A stretch of 64,000 bases of DNA from JAFKFH01 sp017307375 (GCA_965229335.1 OZ245874.1:4464001-4528000); one strand, 5' to 3'. Numbered from the stretch's first letter, positions 26,294 through 35,012 are shown. Translations and numbers: made by a program. Notes: a model not told the origin generated them from the letters alone.

Positions 26294-27019
26294 TCAGCGG
26301 GACCGGGCGTGCTCGGCTTCCCGCGTCACCGGCGTCTGCGCTTCGAGTTCCTCGACGCGGGCCTGCAACGTCGCCACCTCGCGGCGCAGCGCCTCGAGGG
26401 TCTTGGCGACCGGATCGGCACAATCGCCGCCCGGCAGGCCGTACGGCGCGAACTCGGGCAGCGCTGCCGTCGCCGGCTGCGGCCGCGAGCGGTTGGCGAT
26501 GCGGGCGGGAATGCCGACCACGGTCGCGCCCGGCGGCACCTCGTGCGTGACCACCGAATTGGCGCCCACGCGGGCGCCGGCACCGACGGTGAAGCCGCCC
26601 AGGATCTGGGCGCCCGAGCCGACGATGACGCCGTCCTGCAAGGTCGGATGGCGCTTCTTGTCGACCTGGGCGGCCGAATCCACCGACGGCAGGATGCCGC
26701 CGAGGGTGACGCCCTGGTACAGCGTGACGTCGTCGCCGATCTCGGCGGTTTCGCCGATGACGACGCCCAGGCCATGGTCGATGAACAGCCGCTTGCCGAT
26801 GGTGGCGCCGGGATGGATGTCGATCGCGGTCAGCATGCGCGCGACATGGGCGACGAAGCGCCCGGCCAGCCGCCAGTCATGGCGCCACAGCCAGTTGGCC
26901 AGCCGATGCCCGATCAGCGCATGCAGGCTCGGGTAACACAGCAGCACCTCCAGCCGCGAGCGCGCAGCCGGGTCGCGCTGCATGATCCCGTCGATCTCTT
27001 CGCGCAGGTGCTGGAACAT
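26294..27019 (-). CDS. cysE: Serine O-acetyltransferase
   Basis: The 241-residue protein has the N-terminal helical part (REEIDGIMQRDPAARSRLEVLLCYPSLHAL) and a left-handed beta-helix of hexapeptide repeats (IDIHPGATIGKRLFIDHGLGVVIGETAEIGDDV, HPTLQDGVIVGSGAQILGGFTVGAGARVGANSVV) with catalytic Asp-His (DHGLG, KRHPT). It makes O-acetylserine, the carbon acceptor for cysteine synthesis. The C-terminal coiled tail (LEALRREVATLQARVEELEAQ) is an unusual addition to the short SAT form. As the first gene of the operon, it links cysteine supply to the desulfurase downstream. Confidence 0.92.
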   Translation of the reverse strand: MFQHLREEIDGIMQRDPAARSRLEVLLCYPSLHALIGHRLANWLWRHDWRLAGRFVAHVARMLTAIDIHPGATIGKRLFIDHGLGVVIGETAEIGDDVTLYQGVTLGGILPSVDSAAQVDKKRHPTLQDGVIVGSGAQILGGFTVGAGARVGANSVVTHEVPPGATVVGIPARIANRSRPQPATAALPEFAPYGLPGGDCADPVAKTLEALRREVATLQARVEELEAQTPVTREAEHARSR

Positions 27020-27104
27020 GGGAGCATTTCCCTTGAAATCCGAGGGTTGGCCTATGCTAAGGTCCGCGCGCGGGCAACCGGGCGCCAGACCCCGTGTCCG
27101 CCAG

Positions 27105-27131
27105 TTAATATTGCCCGACTAAACCAGTCAA
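27105..27131 (-). promoter_or_regulatory. Promoter of the cysE operon
   Basis: On the minus strand TTGACT (27131-27126) is followed after 15 bases by TATTAA (27110-27105). The spacing is short but both boxes are near consensus. The IscR-like operator covers the -35 box and the spacer. Confidence 0.45.
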
Positions 27132-27135
27132 GTAT
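27111..27135. promoter_or_regulatory. IscR type 1-like operator
   Basis: The core GACT-AAACC-AGTC (27117-27129) is a perfect inverted repeat with five-base spacer, flanked by TTGCCC and AAGTAT. Against the E. coli type 1 IscR consensus as I recall it, 22 of 25 positions agree. It sits between cysE (start 27019) and the divergent hydrolase gene (start 27165) and could control both. Confidence 0.6.
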
Positions 27136-27164
27136 TCAGCGCGCCCTGGCGACGACGGAGACCA

Positions 27165-27821
27165 ATGCCCGATTTCATCTTCAATGGCCCGGAAGGGCGC
27201 CTGGAAGGCCGCTACCACCCGGGCACCGAGGCGAACGCGCCGATCGCGCTGGTCCTGCATCCGCACCCGCTCTACGGCGGGACGATGAACAACAAGGTCG
27301 TCTACAACATCTTCCACGCCTTTGCGAAACGCGGCTTTGCCGTGATGCGCTTCAACTTCCGCGGCGTGGGGCGCAGCCAGGGCACGTTCGACAACGGCCA
27401 GGGCGAGTTGTCGGATGCCGCCTCGGCGCTCGACTGGCTGCAGGGCCAGAACCCGAATGCCGGCCAATGCTGGATCGCCGGGTTCTCGTTCGGCGCCTGG
27501 ATCGCGATGCAACTGCTGATGCGGCGGCCCGAGATCGCCGGCTTCATCTCGGTGGCCCCGCCGGCCGGCATGTTCGACTTCTCGTTCCTCGCCCCCTGCC
27601 CGTCTTCGGGCCTGATCATCCAGGGCACCGCTGATACCGTGGTCGCCGAGGCCGAGGTCCAGAAGCTGTCGGATCGCCTGCAGAAGCAGCGCGACATCAA
27701 GATCGACTACCGGAAGGTCGAAGGCGCCGGCCATTTCTTCGACGACCGGCTGGACGAGCTGACCGGGCTGATCGATCGCCATCTGAAGGTCGCGCTGGCC
27801 GCCCCGCCGCCGGAAGCCTGA
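27165..27821 (+). CDS. Alpha/beta hydrolase (COG2945-like)
   Basis: The 218-residue alpha/beta hydrolase has LVLHPHPLYGGTMNNKVV, MRFNFRGVGRSQGTFD, the nucleophile Ser108 in IAGFSFGAWIA, a possible acid in QGTADTVV and His in EGAGHFFDDRLDEL. The HPHPLYGG and GAGHFF strings mark a conserved subfamily of unknown substrate often seen near Fe-S genes in alphaproteobacteria. The IscR-like operator lies 30 bases before the ATG. Its divergence from cysE from a shared operator suggests a common regulon; biochemical role unknown. Confidence 0.82.
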   Translation: MPDFIFNGPEGRLEGRYHPGTEANAPIALVLHPHPLYGGTMNNKVVYNIFHAFAKRGFAVMRFNFRGVGRSQGTFDNGQGELSDAASALDWLQGQNPNAGQCWIAGFSFGAWIAMQLLMRRPEIAGFISVAPPAGMFDFSFLAPCPSSGLIIQGTADTVVAEAEVQKLSDRLQKQRDIKIDYRKVEGAGHFFDDRLDELTGLIDRHLKVALAAPPPEA

Positions 27822-27825
27822 ACAC

Positions 27826-27867
27826 CGTGCGCCGATGCGATGCCGATACGGCATCGCATCGGGCACG
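27826..27867 (+). terminator. Long perfect hairpin after the hydrolase gene
   Basis: CCGATGCGATGCCG (27832-27845) pairs perfectly with CGGCATCGCATCGG (27849-27862), loop ATA. Outer arms CGTGC (27826-27830) and GCACG (27863-27867) extend it past one bulged G to 19 pairs. No T-run follows. It ends the hydrolase message or could bind a dimeric protein. Confidence 0.6.
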
Positions 27868-27938
27868 ATATGATCCCTTCCGTTCCCGATGCGGCGCCGT
27901 GGAAGATCGGCGCCACATTCGCTTCGAGGGGACGGCAG

Positions 27939-28397
27939 ATGACCGATAATGCGATGATCCAGCCGGAATGCGACCGCGTCGGGTTCCGCTACAAGACCCG
28001 CGGCCGCACGATTTCCGAGGCCGACATCATCTTCCATGCCGGCCAGACCGGCGACCAGTTCCCGATCCATCTCGATGCCGAGGCCGCAAAGGCGACCCCC
28101 TACGGCCAGCGTGTCGCCCATGGCACGCTGACGCTGTCGGTCGCCCTGGGGCTGAAATACACGACCGACGGTTCGGGCCTGCGGCTTTCCTACGGCTATG
28201 ACCGCGTGCGCTACCGCAAGCCGGTGTTCATCGGCGACACGATCCATGCCGAGGTCGAGGTCACCTCGTCGGCGATCGACAAGGCTCGCACGAACATGCG
28301 TCGCGTCGTCGAAACCACGATGGTTCTCAATCAGCGCGGCGAGACCGTACTCTCGCTCGACCATATCCTGATCCGCTGGCTCGAGACGGAGGGCTGA
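27939..28397 (+). CDS. MaoC-like (R)-hydratase domain protein
   Basis: The 152-residue single hotdog-fold protein carries the MaoC/R-hydratase elements RTISEADIIFHAGQTGDQFPIHLD and TPYGQRVAHGTLTLSVALGL, with the Asp/His active-site pair near D and H of QFPIHLD and the VAHGTL loop. Such proteins hydrate enoyl-CoAs or related esters, for example mesaconyl-CoA or crotonyl-CoA. GAGGGGA before ATG 27939 supports this start; the open frame goes back to 27840, across the hairpin. Its stop overlaps the start of the LysR gene, so the pair is an operon. Confidence 0.8.
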   Translation: MTDNAMIQPECDRVGFRYKTRGRTISEADIIFHAGQTGDQFPIHLDAEAAKATPYGQRVAHGTLTLSVALGLKYTTDGSGLRLSYGYDRVRYRKPVFIGDTIHAEVEVTSSAIDKARTNMRRVVETTMVLNQRGETVLSLDHILIRWLETEG

Positions 28398-29293
28398 TGC
28401 ATGCCGCGGTCCTGAGATACATCGTCGAGGTCGCGCGCCAGGGCTCGATCCGCAAGGCGGCGGCCGCCCTCGGCGTCGCGTCGTCGGGCATCAACCGGCA
28501 ATTGCTGCGGCTGGAGGAAGAGCTGGGCGTGCGGCTTTTCGACCGGACGCCCGAGGGCGTCGCGCCGACCGATGCCGGCCGGCTGCTGATCAAGCATGCC
28601 AGCCAGACGCTGCAGGGCTTCGAGACCCTGCGCCCGCTGATCTCCGACGTGCGCGCCCTGCGTGCCGGCCATGTCAGCGTGGCCTGCATCGATTCGCTGA
28701 ATTTCGCGGTGTTGCCCGAGGTGCTGAGGCGTTTCCTGGCCCTGCATCCCAAGGTCGTCGTCACCGTCCGCCAGGCCGCGCCCGACGCGGTGATCCAGGC
28801 GGTCGAGGATGGCCAGGCCGATATCGGACTGACCTTTACCCGATTTGCCCGTCAATCGGTGCGGCTGGCCGGCGACGCGCCGGCCCCGTTCGGCGCGGTC
28901 GTCCCGAATGGCCATCCGCTGGCCGCGTTCGACAGTATCGCGCTGGAAAGTTGCCTCGCCTACCCGATGGTCAAGCACTACGATCCCGACGGGCGGCACC
29001 TGTTCCTCGACGAGATCGCGCGCAGGGAAGCGCTCGACATCGACGCGGCCGTCCACACGAACTCGATGGTGCTGGCCAAGAACGTGATCGCGCAGGGCCA
29101 CGCGATCGGGATCTATATCCGCTACAGCCTGATCCGCGAGATCGCCGCCCGCGAGATCGCTTTCGTGCCGCTGACCCATCCGACGCTGGCGGCGCATCGC
29201 ATCGGCATCTACATCCCGGCCAACCGCAATATCAACTCGATCGAACGCAAGCTGGTCGAGATCGCCGCCGCCGTGCTGGCCGAGCATGGCTGA
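28397..29293 (+). CDS. LysR-family transcriptional regulator
   Basis: The 298-residue protein has an N-terminal LysR helix-turn-helix (LRYIVEVARQGSIRKAAAALGVASSGINRQLLRLEEELGVRLFDRTPEGVAPTDAG) and a periplasmic-binding-protein-like effector domain from about 95. The first base of its ATG is the last base of the MaoC stop. LysR regulators usually act on a neighbouring gene; here the likely target is the co-directional MaoC gene or a distant operon. The effector cannot be read from the sequence. It is convergent with anmK 15 bases away. Confidence 0.88.
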   Translation: MHAAVLRYIVEVARQGSIRKAAAALGVASSGINRQLLRLEEELGVRLFDRTPEGVAPTDAGRLLIKHASQTLQGFETLRPLISDVRALRAGHVSVACIDSLNFAVLPEVLRRFLALHPKVVVTVRQAAPDAVIQAVEDGQADIGLTFTRFARQSVRLAGDAPAPFGAVVPNGHPLAAFDSIALESCLAYPMVKHYDPDGRHLFLDEIARREALDIDAAVHTNSMVLAKNVIAQGHAIGIYIRYSLIREIAAREIAFVPLTHPTLAAHRIGIYIPANRNINSIERKLVEIAAAVLAEHG

Positions 29294-29307
29294 CACGATT
29301 CAGGCGC

Positions 29308-30378
29308 TCAGGCAGCATGGAGCTGCCCCCCCGCGATCGGTTCCGGCACCCCTGTCGTGGAGGGTACGCTGAGCGGCAGGCCGCGCCGCACGCGCTGGGC
29401 CAGGAAGGCGAAGGCCTCGGCCTCCAGCGCGTCGCCGTCCCAGCCGACCGCTTCGACCGGCGCGACCTCGACGCCGACCCTCGCGGCGAGCTCACGCATC
29501 AGCGTCGGGTTGTGGCGGCCGCCGCCGGTGACCAGCCAGCGCCGGGCAACGGCCGGGAAATGGTCGGCAGCACGCGCGATCGAGGCCGCCGTGAAGGCCG
29601 CGAGCGTCGCCGCACCGTCCGCCAGATTCAGCGCCGCCACAGCATCGAAGCGGAAATCGTCGCGATCGAGCGACTTCGGCGGCCGGCGGCCGAAGAACGG
29701 GTTGTCGAGCAGCCGGGCGAGCAGGGCACGGTCGACCCGGCCCGCCGCGGAAACCGCCCCGTCGCGGTCGAAGCTGCCGGCATCGTGGCGGCGCAGCCAG
29801 TCGTCGAGCGGCGCGTTGCCCGGGCCGGTATCGAAGGCGGCCAGCGCATCGGGGCCGTCGCCGCCGATCCAGGTGACGTTGGCGACGCCGCCGATATTGA
29901 CGACGGCGAGCGGCCGGTCGAGCCCGGCGGCCAGCGCCTGGTGATAGAGGGGCACGAACGGCGCGCCCTGCCCGCCGGCCGCGACGTCGGCCGAGCGGAA
30001 ATCCCAGGCGACCGGGCGGTCCAGCAGGGCCGAAAGCCGCCGCCCGTCGCCGATCTGCCAGGTCCGCCGCTGATCCGGCCGGTGCAGGATGGTGTGGCCA
30101 TGAAAACCGATCATGTCAATCCGGTCGCGGGTCAGGCCATGTCGCGTCATCAGGTCGCGCACGGCCGCCGCATGTGCGTCGGTGATCTCGGCCTCGACCT
30201 CGGCGATCGGCCCCCGGCCGCCGAGGCAGGCGCGCAGCCGGTCGCGCAGCGCGGGATCATAGGGATAGGTCGCGCGGGGTCCGCGGGCGCCGATGCCGAC
30301 GCCGTCGGTCTCGATCATCGCGACGTCGATGCCGTCGAGCGACGTACCGCTCATCAGCCCCACGGTCCACTGCTGCAT
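29308..30378 (-). CDS. anmK: Anhydro-N-acetylmuramic acid kinase
   Basis: The 356-residue ASKHA-fold kinase opens with the family signature VGLMSGTSLDGIDVAMIE and has GFHGHTILHRP, VVNIGGVANVTWI, AFDTGPGNAPLDDW and VTGGGRHNPTLM. It phosphorylates and opens 1,6-anhydro-MurNAc recovered from cell-wall turnover, giving MurNAc-6-phosphate in the cytoplasm. The gene is divergent from tyrS with 59 bases between the starts, a pairing common in alphaproteobacteria. Confidence 0.93.
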   Translation of the reverse strand: MQQWTVGLMSGTSLDGIDVAMIETDGVGIGARGPRATYPYDPALRDRLRACLGGRGPIAEVEAEITDAHAAAVRDLMTRHGLTRDRIDMIGFHGHTILHRPDQRRTWQIGDGRRLSALLDRPVAWDFRSADVAAGGQGAPFVPLYHQALAAGLDRPLAVVNIGGVANVTWIGGDGPDALAAFDTGPGNAPLDDWLRRHDAGSFDRDGAVSAAGRVDRALLARLLDNPFFGRRPPKSLDRDDFRFDAVAALNLADGAATLAAFTAASIARAADHFPAVARRWLVTGGGRHNPTLMRELAARVGVEVAPVEAVGWDGDALEAEAFAFLAQRVRRGLPLSVPSTTGVPEPIAGGQLHAA

Positions 30379-30437
30379 GCGCTTTGCCCTCCCCCCGCGA
30401 CGTGCTAAACGAACCGACTCCAGATGGGGTCCGAGCC

Positions 30438-31694
30438 ATGATCACGTACAAGTCCGATTTCCTCAACCGCCTGCAGAGCCGCGGCTTTATCCACCAGTGC
30501 TCCGACTTCGCCGGGCTGGACGAGAAAGCCGCCAAGGGCGAGCTGGTAGCCTATATCGGCTTCGATGCAACCGCGACCAGCCTGCATGTCGGCGGGCTGA
30601 TGCAGATCATGATGCTGCGCCACCTGCAGCAATCGGGCAACAAGCCGATCGTGCTGATGGGCGGCGGTACCACCAAGGTCGGCGACCCCTCGGGCAAGGA
30701 CGAGGCGCGCAAGCTGCTGACTGACGAGGATATCGCCTCCAATATCCAGGGCATCAAGCAGTGCTTCGGCCGCTATCTCGGCTTCGGCGAGGGCCGGACC
30801 GACGCCGTCATGGTCAACAATGCCGACTGGCTCGACCGGCTCGCCTATATCCCGTTCCTGCGCGACGTCGGCCGCCACTTCTCGGTCAACCGCATGCTGT
30901 CGTTCGACAGCGTGCGGCTGCGGCTGGAACGCGAACAGCCGCTGTCGTTCCTCGAATTCAACTACATGATCCTGCAGGCCTACGATTATCTGGAGCTGTC
31001 GCGCCGCTACGGCTGCAACCTGCAGATGGGCGGTTCGGACCAGTGGGGCAACATCCTCAACGGCGTCGAACTGATCCGCCGCATCGACGAGGGCGAGGCC
31101 TATTGCCTGACCAGCCCGCTGCTGACGACATCGTCGGGCGCCAAGATGGGCAAGACGGCGTCGGGCGCGGTGTGGCTGAACGCCGACCGCCTCAGCCCCT
31201 ATGATTTCTGGCAGTACTGGCGCAACACCGAGGATGCCGATATCGGCCGCTTCCTCAAGCTCTACACCGAACTGCCGCTCGACGAGATCGCCCGGCTCGA
31301 AGCGCTCGGCGGGGCCGAGATCAACGAGGCCAAGAAGGTCCTGGCGACCGAGGTGACCGCCTTGCTGCACGGCCGCGCCGCGGCCGACGAGGCGGCCGAG
31401 ACCGCCCGCCGCACCTTCGAGGAAGGCCAGCTCGGCGCCGCCCTCCCGACCGTCGAACTGCCCGCGGCCGAACTGTCGGCCGGGGTGCCGGCCTTCGCCC
31501 TGTTCGTGCGCGCCGGCCTCGCCGCGTCGAACGGCGAGGCGCGCAAGCTGATCCGCGGCGGCGGCGCCCGGCTCAACGATGCCGCCATCTCCGATGAAAC
31601 GCTGTCGATCGGCCTGGACCAGCGCAATGCCGAGGGCGTGATCAAGCTGTCGGCCGGCCGCAAGAAACATGTCGTTGTCAAGGCGGCGGGCTGA
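30438..31694 (+). CDS. tyrS: Tyrosyl-tRNA synthetase
   Basis: The 418-residue class I synthetase has the HIGH-equivalent LHVGG (ATSLHVGGLMQIMMLRHLQ), the tyrosine-binding QAYDYLEL and MGGSDQWGNI, and the KMSKS-equivalent GAKMGKT. The C-terminal S4 RNA-binding domain begins near residue 350 (LFVRAGLAASNGEARKLIRGGGARLND). It charges tRNA-Tyr. The first ATG in family register is 30438, eighteen codons after the first in-frame one, which has no homology support. A palindrome follows the stop. Confidence 0.96.
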   Translation: MITYKSDFLNRLQSRGFIHQCSDFAGLDEKAAKGELVAYIGFDATATSLHVGGLMQIMMLRHLQQSGNKPIVLMGGGTTKVGDPSGKDEARKLLTDEDIASNIQGIKQCFGRYLGFGEGRTDAVMVNNADWLDRLAYIPFLRDVGRHFSVNRMLSFDSVRLRLEREQPLSFLEFNYMILQAYDYLELSRRYGCNLQMGGSDQWGNILNGVELIRRIDEGEAYCLTSPLLTTSSGAKMGKTASGAVWLNADRLSPYDFWQYWRNTEDADIGRFLKLYTELPLDEIARLEALGGAEINEAKKVLATEVTALLHGRAAADEAAETARRTFEEGQLGAALPTVELPAAELSAGVPAFALFVRAGLAASNGEARKLIRGGGARLNDAAISDETLSIGLDQRNAEGVIKLSAGRKKHVVVKAAG

Positions 31695-31705
31695 GGCACC
31701 GGCTG

Positions 31706-31729
31706 CGCGCCGGCGCTGACCGGCGCGCT
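31706..31729. terminator. Bidirectional hairpin between tyrS and the YhdP-like gene
   Basis: GCGCGCCGG (31706-31714) and CCGGCGCGC (31721-31729) pair perfectly with a six-base loop, followed on the plus strand by TATTTG. The arms include the stop of the convergent gene. The same two arms occur again at 45160-45182. Confidence 0.5.
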
Positions 31730-34700
31730 ATTTGTCGCCGCCGACCGGCTTCGGCATGTTGTCGGGCACGGTTTCCGCCGGAGCCGTCGACGGCTCGAAG
31801 ATCTGGCGCAGGAAACCCGGCGTCAGGATGGTCAGCGGGTTGACCGAGATCGCCGGCTTGTCCATCGGCCCCTTGGCACTGAAGCTGATGGCGACGAGAC
31901 CGCCGGAATCGGTGCCGACCAGCAATGGCCCGATCAGCGGGATCGCACCGAGAAAACGGTTCAGCATCGTCGCCGGGGCGACCGTTCCGCGCAGATCGAC
32001 CTGACGGGCGGCCGTGTCGATCACGCCGTCGGCCCGAATCCCCAGCGCCGGGCCGAAAGCGCGCGCCTGCTTGAGCGTGACGCGCCCGCGAGCGATCTCC
32101 ATCGGCAGTTCCGCCTTGGCGAAGAACACCCCCTCGCCGCGCAGCGTGTCGCTGATGCCGGTGAACGACGCCAGCGTAAGGATCTGGGCCAGGCCGATAT
32201 TGCCCTGAATGCGAAAATTCTCCAGCTGGGCATCGACATCGGCCGGTGCACGCGGGTCGGTATTGCTGTTGATGCGGCCGGTGACACGCAGATGCCCGCC
32301 CCTGATATCCTCGAAACCGAGATAGTGGACGATCGGCTCGGCATTGTCGGCGACGATGCTGAGGCTGCGGCCATTTCCCTCGGGCACGAGACGCATGTCG
32401 ATGCCGCCGCCGCCCTGCTGGCGGGCATCGAATTCCACCCGCATGGCGACGCCGTGCCGGCGCTCGTACCGGGCGGAAACCTCGGTCACCGAGGTCGTCT
32501 CGGACAGCCGTGCCTTATCGAAGCGCGCCGTGACGGTCATGTCCGGTGGCGGCTTTTCCTGTATCGCCTCGGCCGCGGTCGCGGACGCGGCATTCGAGCT
32601 GCCGACCAGCGCATCTTCGAGAAAGGGACGCAGATCGATATTCCTGCCCCGCAGGTTCAGCGTACTCGCTCCGTCCGCTGCCCGCACGATGCGGGCACTG
32701 ATGTCGCTTTCCCCCCAGGCGAGGCGCTGCAGATCGCCGGTAAAGCCCCCGGCGCGGTGGAACACGGCGCTGCCGCGGGCGCGCAGGTCATCGGCGTCGA
32801 CGGTGATGGGGTCGAGGCGGATATCGCCGGTCTTCGGCACGTCGATCGCAACGACCGCCCGCCCCGGCTTGCCCGCCGCCTTGCGCCACTTGAGCTCGTC
32901 GACCAGCACCGCGGCGCGGCCGAGATCGAGCGCCAGCCCGAACTTGAGGTCACCGCCGCGCAATTCCTCGATCGTCAGATCGGCACCGACCAGTCCGGCG
33001 ACATATTCCGGCAGGTCGTAGCCGAGCGCCTGCCGGCCGGTGGCATCGATGTCGCCGCGGGCCCGCACCTTGGCCTGGACGGGCTTGCGAGGATCGAATT
33101 CCTGCCGCCAGGACACGTTCATCGGCACGCCGGCGATCGTCGCGTTGCCGCCGAGGTCGAGACCCGAGTTGTCGACGGTGAGGACCAGCACGCCGTCACG
33201 GGCGGCATAGCGGTCGAGCAGTCCGGTCATCGCCAGATTGCGAATATCGGCGGTGGCGCCGACCTTGACGTCGTCGGCCTTCAATGTCTTTTCCAGCGGA
33301 AAGACCAGCTTGGTCCGCACCGTGGCGCTGCCCGACGTCGCGTCCGGCTTGATGCCGAAACGGCTGACGAAGCCGAGCGGCTTGGAATCGACCAGCCGCA
33401 GCACCTCGCGGACACCGCCGGCCGCCATGAACGAGATATCGGCGGACTGGTCCTTCTTGTTCAGGCCGTCGAGCAGCACGTCGCCGTTGGAAAGCTGCAG
33501 CCCGCCGGCCTGCCCCGAGGCAACGGCGAAGCGGATGTTCTGGGGCGTGAGCCGCGCGGTCCCGGTGACGCCGGTCAGGCGCGGCATCGGCTTGAGATAG
33601 TCGATGCCCAGCCCGGCATAGTCGAAGTCGAGCGTGAAGGCCTCGGGCTTCAGCTCGCCGCTGCGCATCTCCTGGGGCGTGATGTTGACGACGGCCTTGG
33701 CACTGCCGACCCCACCGTCGCGGATGTTGGTGAAGATCCAGTCACGCGCATCCGGCGCCAGCGCGATCGGCCACAGCTGGCGCAGCTGCTCGAAGGGCAG
33801 GTCGGTCAACGTCGCCTGCGCCTGGATCCCGAAAGCGTCGGGCTCGCGGTCGATCGTGGCCCGGGCGTTGAGCGCCACCCGGTCGGTCTTCAGCGCCAGG
33901 CTGTCGATGACGATGCCATGGCCGGAATCGACCAGCGCGCCCTTGATCGCCAGCGACGTCACCTTGACCGGGGCAGGCAGCAGCTTGGGCAGGGCAATCT
34001 CGCCCTTGTCGCCGGTCAGGTTGAAGGCGACGTCGGACAAGCGGTTCTGATCGATCAGGATAGCGACGTTGACTTCGCCCGACAGCGGCAGGTTGACGCC
34101 GGCGAGTTCGTGCAGACGCGGCAGGCGTTCGGCGAAGGGCGCGGGGTCGAGACCGGCGAAGCCGAAATTGAGCGCCAGCCGCTTGTCGTCGCGCCGGTAT
34201 TCGGCAGCGGCTTTCAGCGCGGTGCGCCGGTCGGCACCGAAATCGAGGTTGATCTGCAGATCGCCGGTGACCCGGCCGACGTCGCGCCGCAGCAGCAGGC
34301 GCGAGTCGACGGCATGCCAGTTGCCGCCGGTCGGCTCGTCGCGCAGGGTCAGCGACGATGCCTGGATACCGACGCGCGAGAGTTCGCTGATCGTCGAATC
34401 GGCGGGCGGATCGCTCAGCAGGGCCAGCGCACGGTCGAGCAACCGACCGGCAAGCGGTTCCTCGCCGGGCGGCGGCGGTCCTGCAGCGGCCTCGGCCGGA
34501 TGGGTGAAATCGAGATTGATCTGGCCGTCGGCGTCGCGAACCAGGTCGAGCTCGACGCCGAGCAGGTCGATCTCGCTGGGCGCCAGCCGGCCTTCCAGCA
34601 GCGCCTTGGGGCTGAACGAGACGGCCATCGCGGGAATCACCACCAGCGGCGCCCCACCCGATTCCTCGCTCAGTCGGGCATTGCGGACACGGACTTCGAT

Positions 34701-34919
34701 CGGCCGGCCGAAACCGGCCCAGACCAATACGGTGTCGTCGACGGTGACATAAACGCCGAATCCGGCGCGGTTGAGCGCGTCGGTCAGGTAAGGCGTCAGG
34801 AATGCGAGCGAGATCGGCCCCTCGCTGATCCGCCAGCCCAGGGTGACAAGAACGATGGCCAGCGCGCCGATCAGGGTCGCCGCGGTACCGACCAGGAAGC
34901 GCGACGTGCGCAGAATCAC
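31728..34919 (-). CDS. YhdP-like AsmA/DUF3971 envelope protein
   Basis: The 1063-residue protein has one N-terminal membrane anchor (FLVGTAATLIGALAIVLVTLGW) and then a very long periplasmic beta-rich region with AsmA/DUF3971 features. These include VRNARLSEESGGAPLVVIPAMAVSFS near the start and an AsmA-C-like end (IQGNIGLAQILTLASFTGISDTL, RADGVIDTAARQVDLRGTVAPA, GGLVAISFSAKGPMDKP). Such repeating beta-groove proteins (AsmA, TamB, YhdP) are thought to bridge inner and outer membranes and carry phospholipids. Length is somewhat below the roughly 1270 residues of E. coli YhdP. It starts with GTG after AGGTGGA and is divergent from glnE. Confidence 0.85.
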   Translation of the reverse strand: MILRTSRFLVGTAATLIGALAIVLVTLGWRISEGPISLAFLTPYLTDALNRAGFGVYVTVDDTVLVWAGFGRPIEVRVRNARLSEESGGAPLVVIPAMAVSFSPKALLEGRLAPSEIDLLGVELDLVRDADGQINLDFTHPAEAAAGPPPPGEEPLAGRLLDRALALLSDPPADSTISELSRVGIQASSLTLRDEPTGGNWHAVDSRLLLRRDVGRVTGDLQINLDFGADRRTALKAAAEYRRDDKRLALNFGFAGLDPAPFAERLPRLHELAGVNLPLSGEVNVAILIDQNRLSDVAFNLTGDKGEIALPKLLPAPVKVTSLAIKGALVDSGHGIVIDSLALKTDRVALNARATIDREPDAFGIQAQATLTDLPFEQLRQLWPIALAPDARDWIFTNIRDGGVGSAKAVVNITPQEMRSGELKPEAFTLDFDYAGLGIDYLKPMPRLTGVTGTARLTPQNIRFAVASGQAGGLQLSNGDVLLDGLNKKDQSADISFMAAGGVREVLRLVDSKPLGFVSRFGIKPDATSGSATVRTKLVFPLEKTLKADDVKVGATADIRNLAMTGLLDRYAARDGVLVLTVDNSGLDLGGNATIAGVPMNVSWRQEFDPRKPVQAKVRARGDIDATGRQALGYDLPEYVAGLVGADLTIEELRGGDLKFGLALDLGRAAVLVDELKWRKAAGKPGRAVVAIDVPKTGDIRLDPITVDADDLRARGSAVFHRAGGFTGDLQRLAWGESDISARIVRAADGASTLNLRGRNIDLRPFLEDALVGSSNAASATAAEAIQEKPPPDMTVTARFDKARLSETTSVTEVSARYERRHGVAMRVEFDARQQGGGGIDMRLVPEGNGRSLSIVADNAEPIVHYLGFEDIRGGHLRVTGRINSNTDPRAPADVDAQLENFRIQGNIGLAQILTLASFTGISDTLRGEGVFFAKAELPMEIARGRVTLKQARAFGPALGIRADGVIDTAARQVDLRGTVAPATMLNRFLGAIPLIGPLLVGTDSGGLVAISFSAKGPMDKPAISVNPLTILTPGFLRQIFEPSTAPAETVPDNMPKPVGGDK

Positions 34920-34960
34920 GACCGTCCACCTGTATCGACAACACGCGCGGCGCGGGCCGC

Positions 34961-34989
34961 TTGACGCTCAAACCGCATTTGCGCACTGT
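34961..34989 (+). promoter_or_regulatory. Possible glnE promoter
   Basis: TTGACG (34961-34966) and CACTGT (34984-34989) are separated by 17 bases, 23 bases before the glnE ATG. The -35 is strong and the -10 is weak. Confidence 0.35.
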
Positions 34990-35012
34990 GCACGAAAGCC
35001 GGGGCCAAGGGA

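Noticed and set aside
23806..27019. Complete Isc cluster-assembly operon
   Set aside because: Regulator, desulfurase and ferredoxin are present, but no iscU, iscA, hscB or hscA is encoded on either strand in the region.
32292..34964. 890-codon open frame on the plus strand
   Set aside because: It lies wholly opposite the YhdP-like gene, has no ribosome site, and reads as a low-complexity Gln/Gly/Arg-rich protein typical of antisense frames in GC-rich coding DNA.
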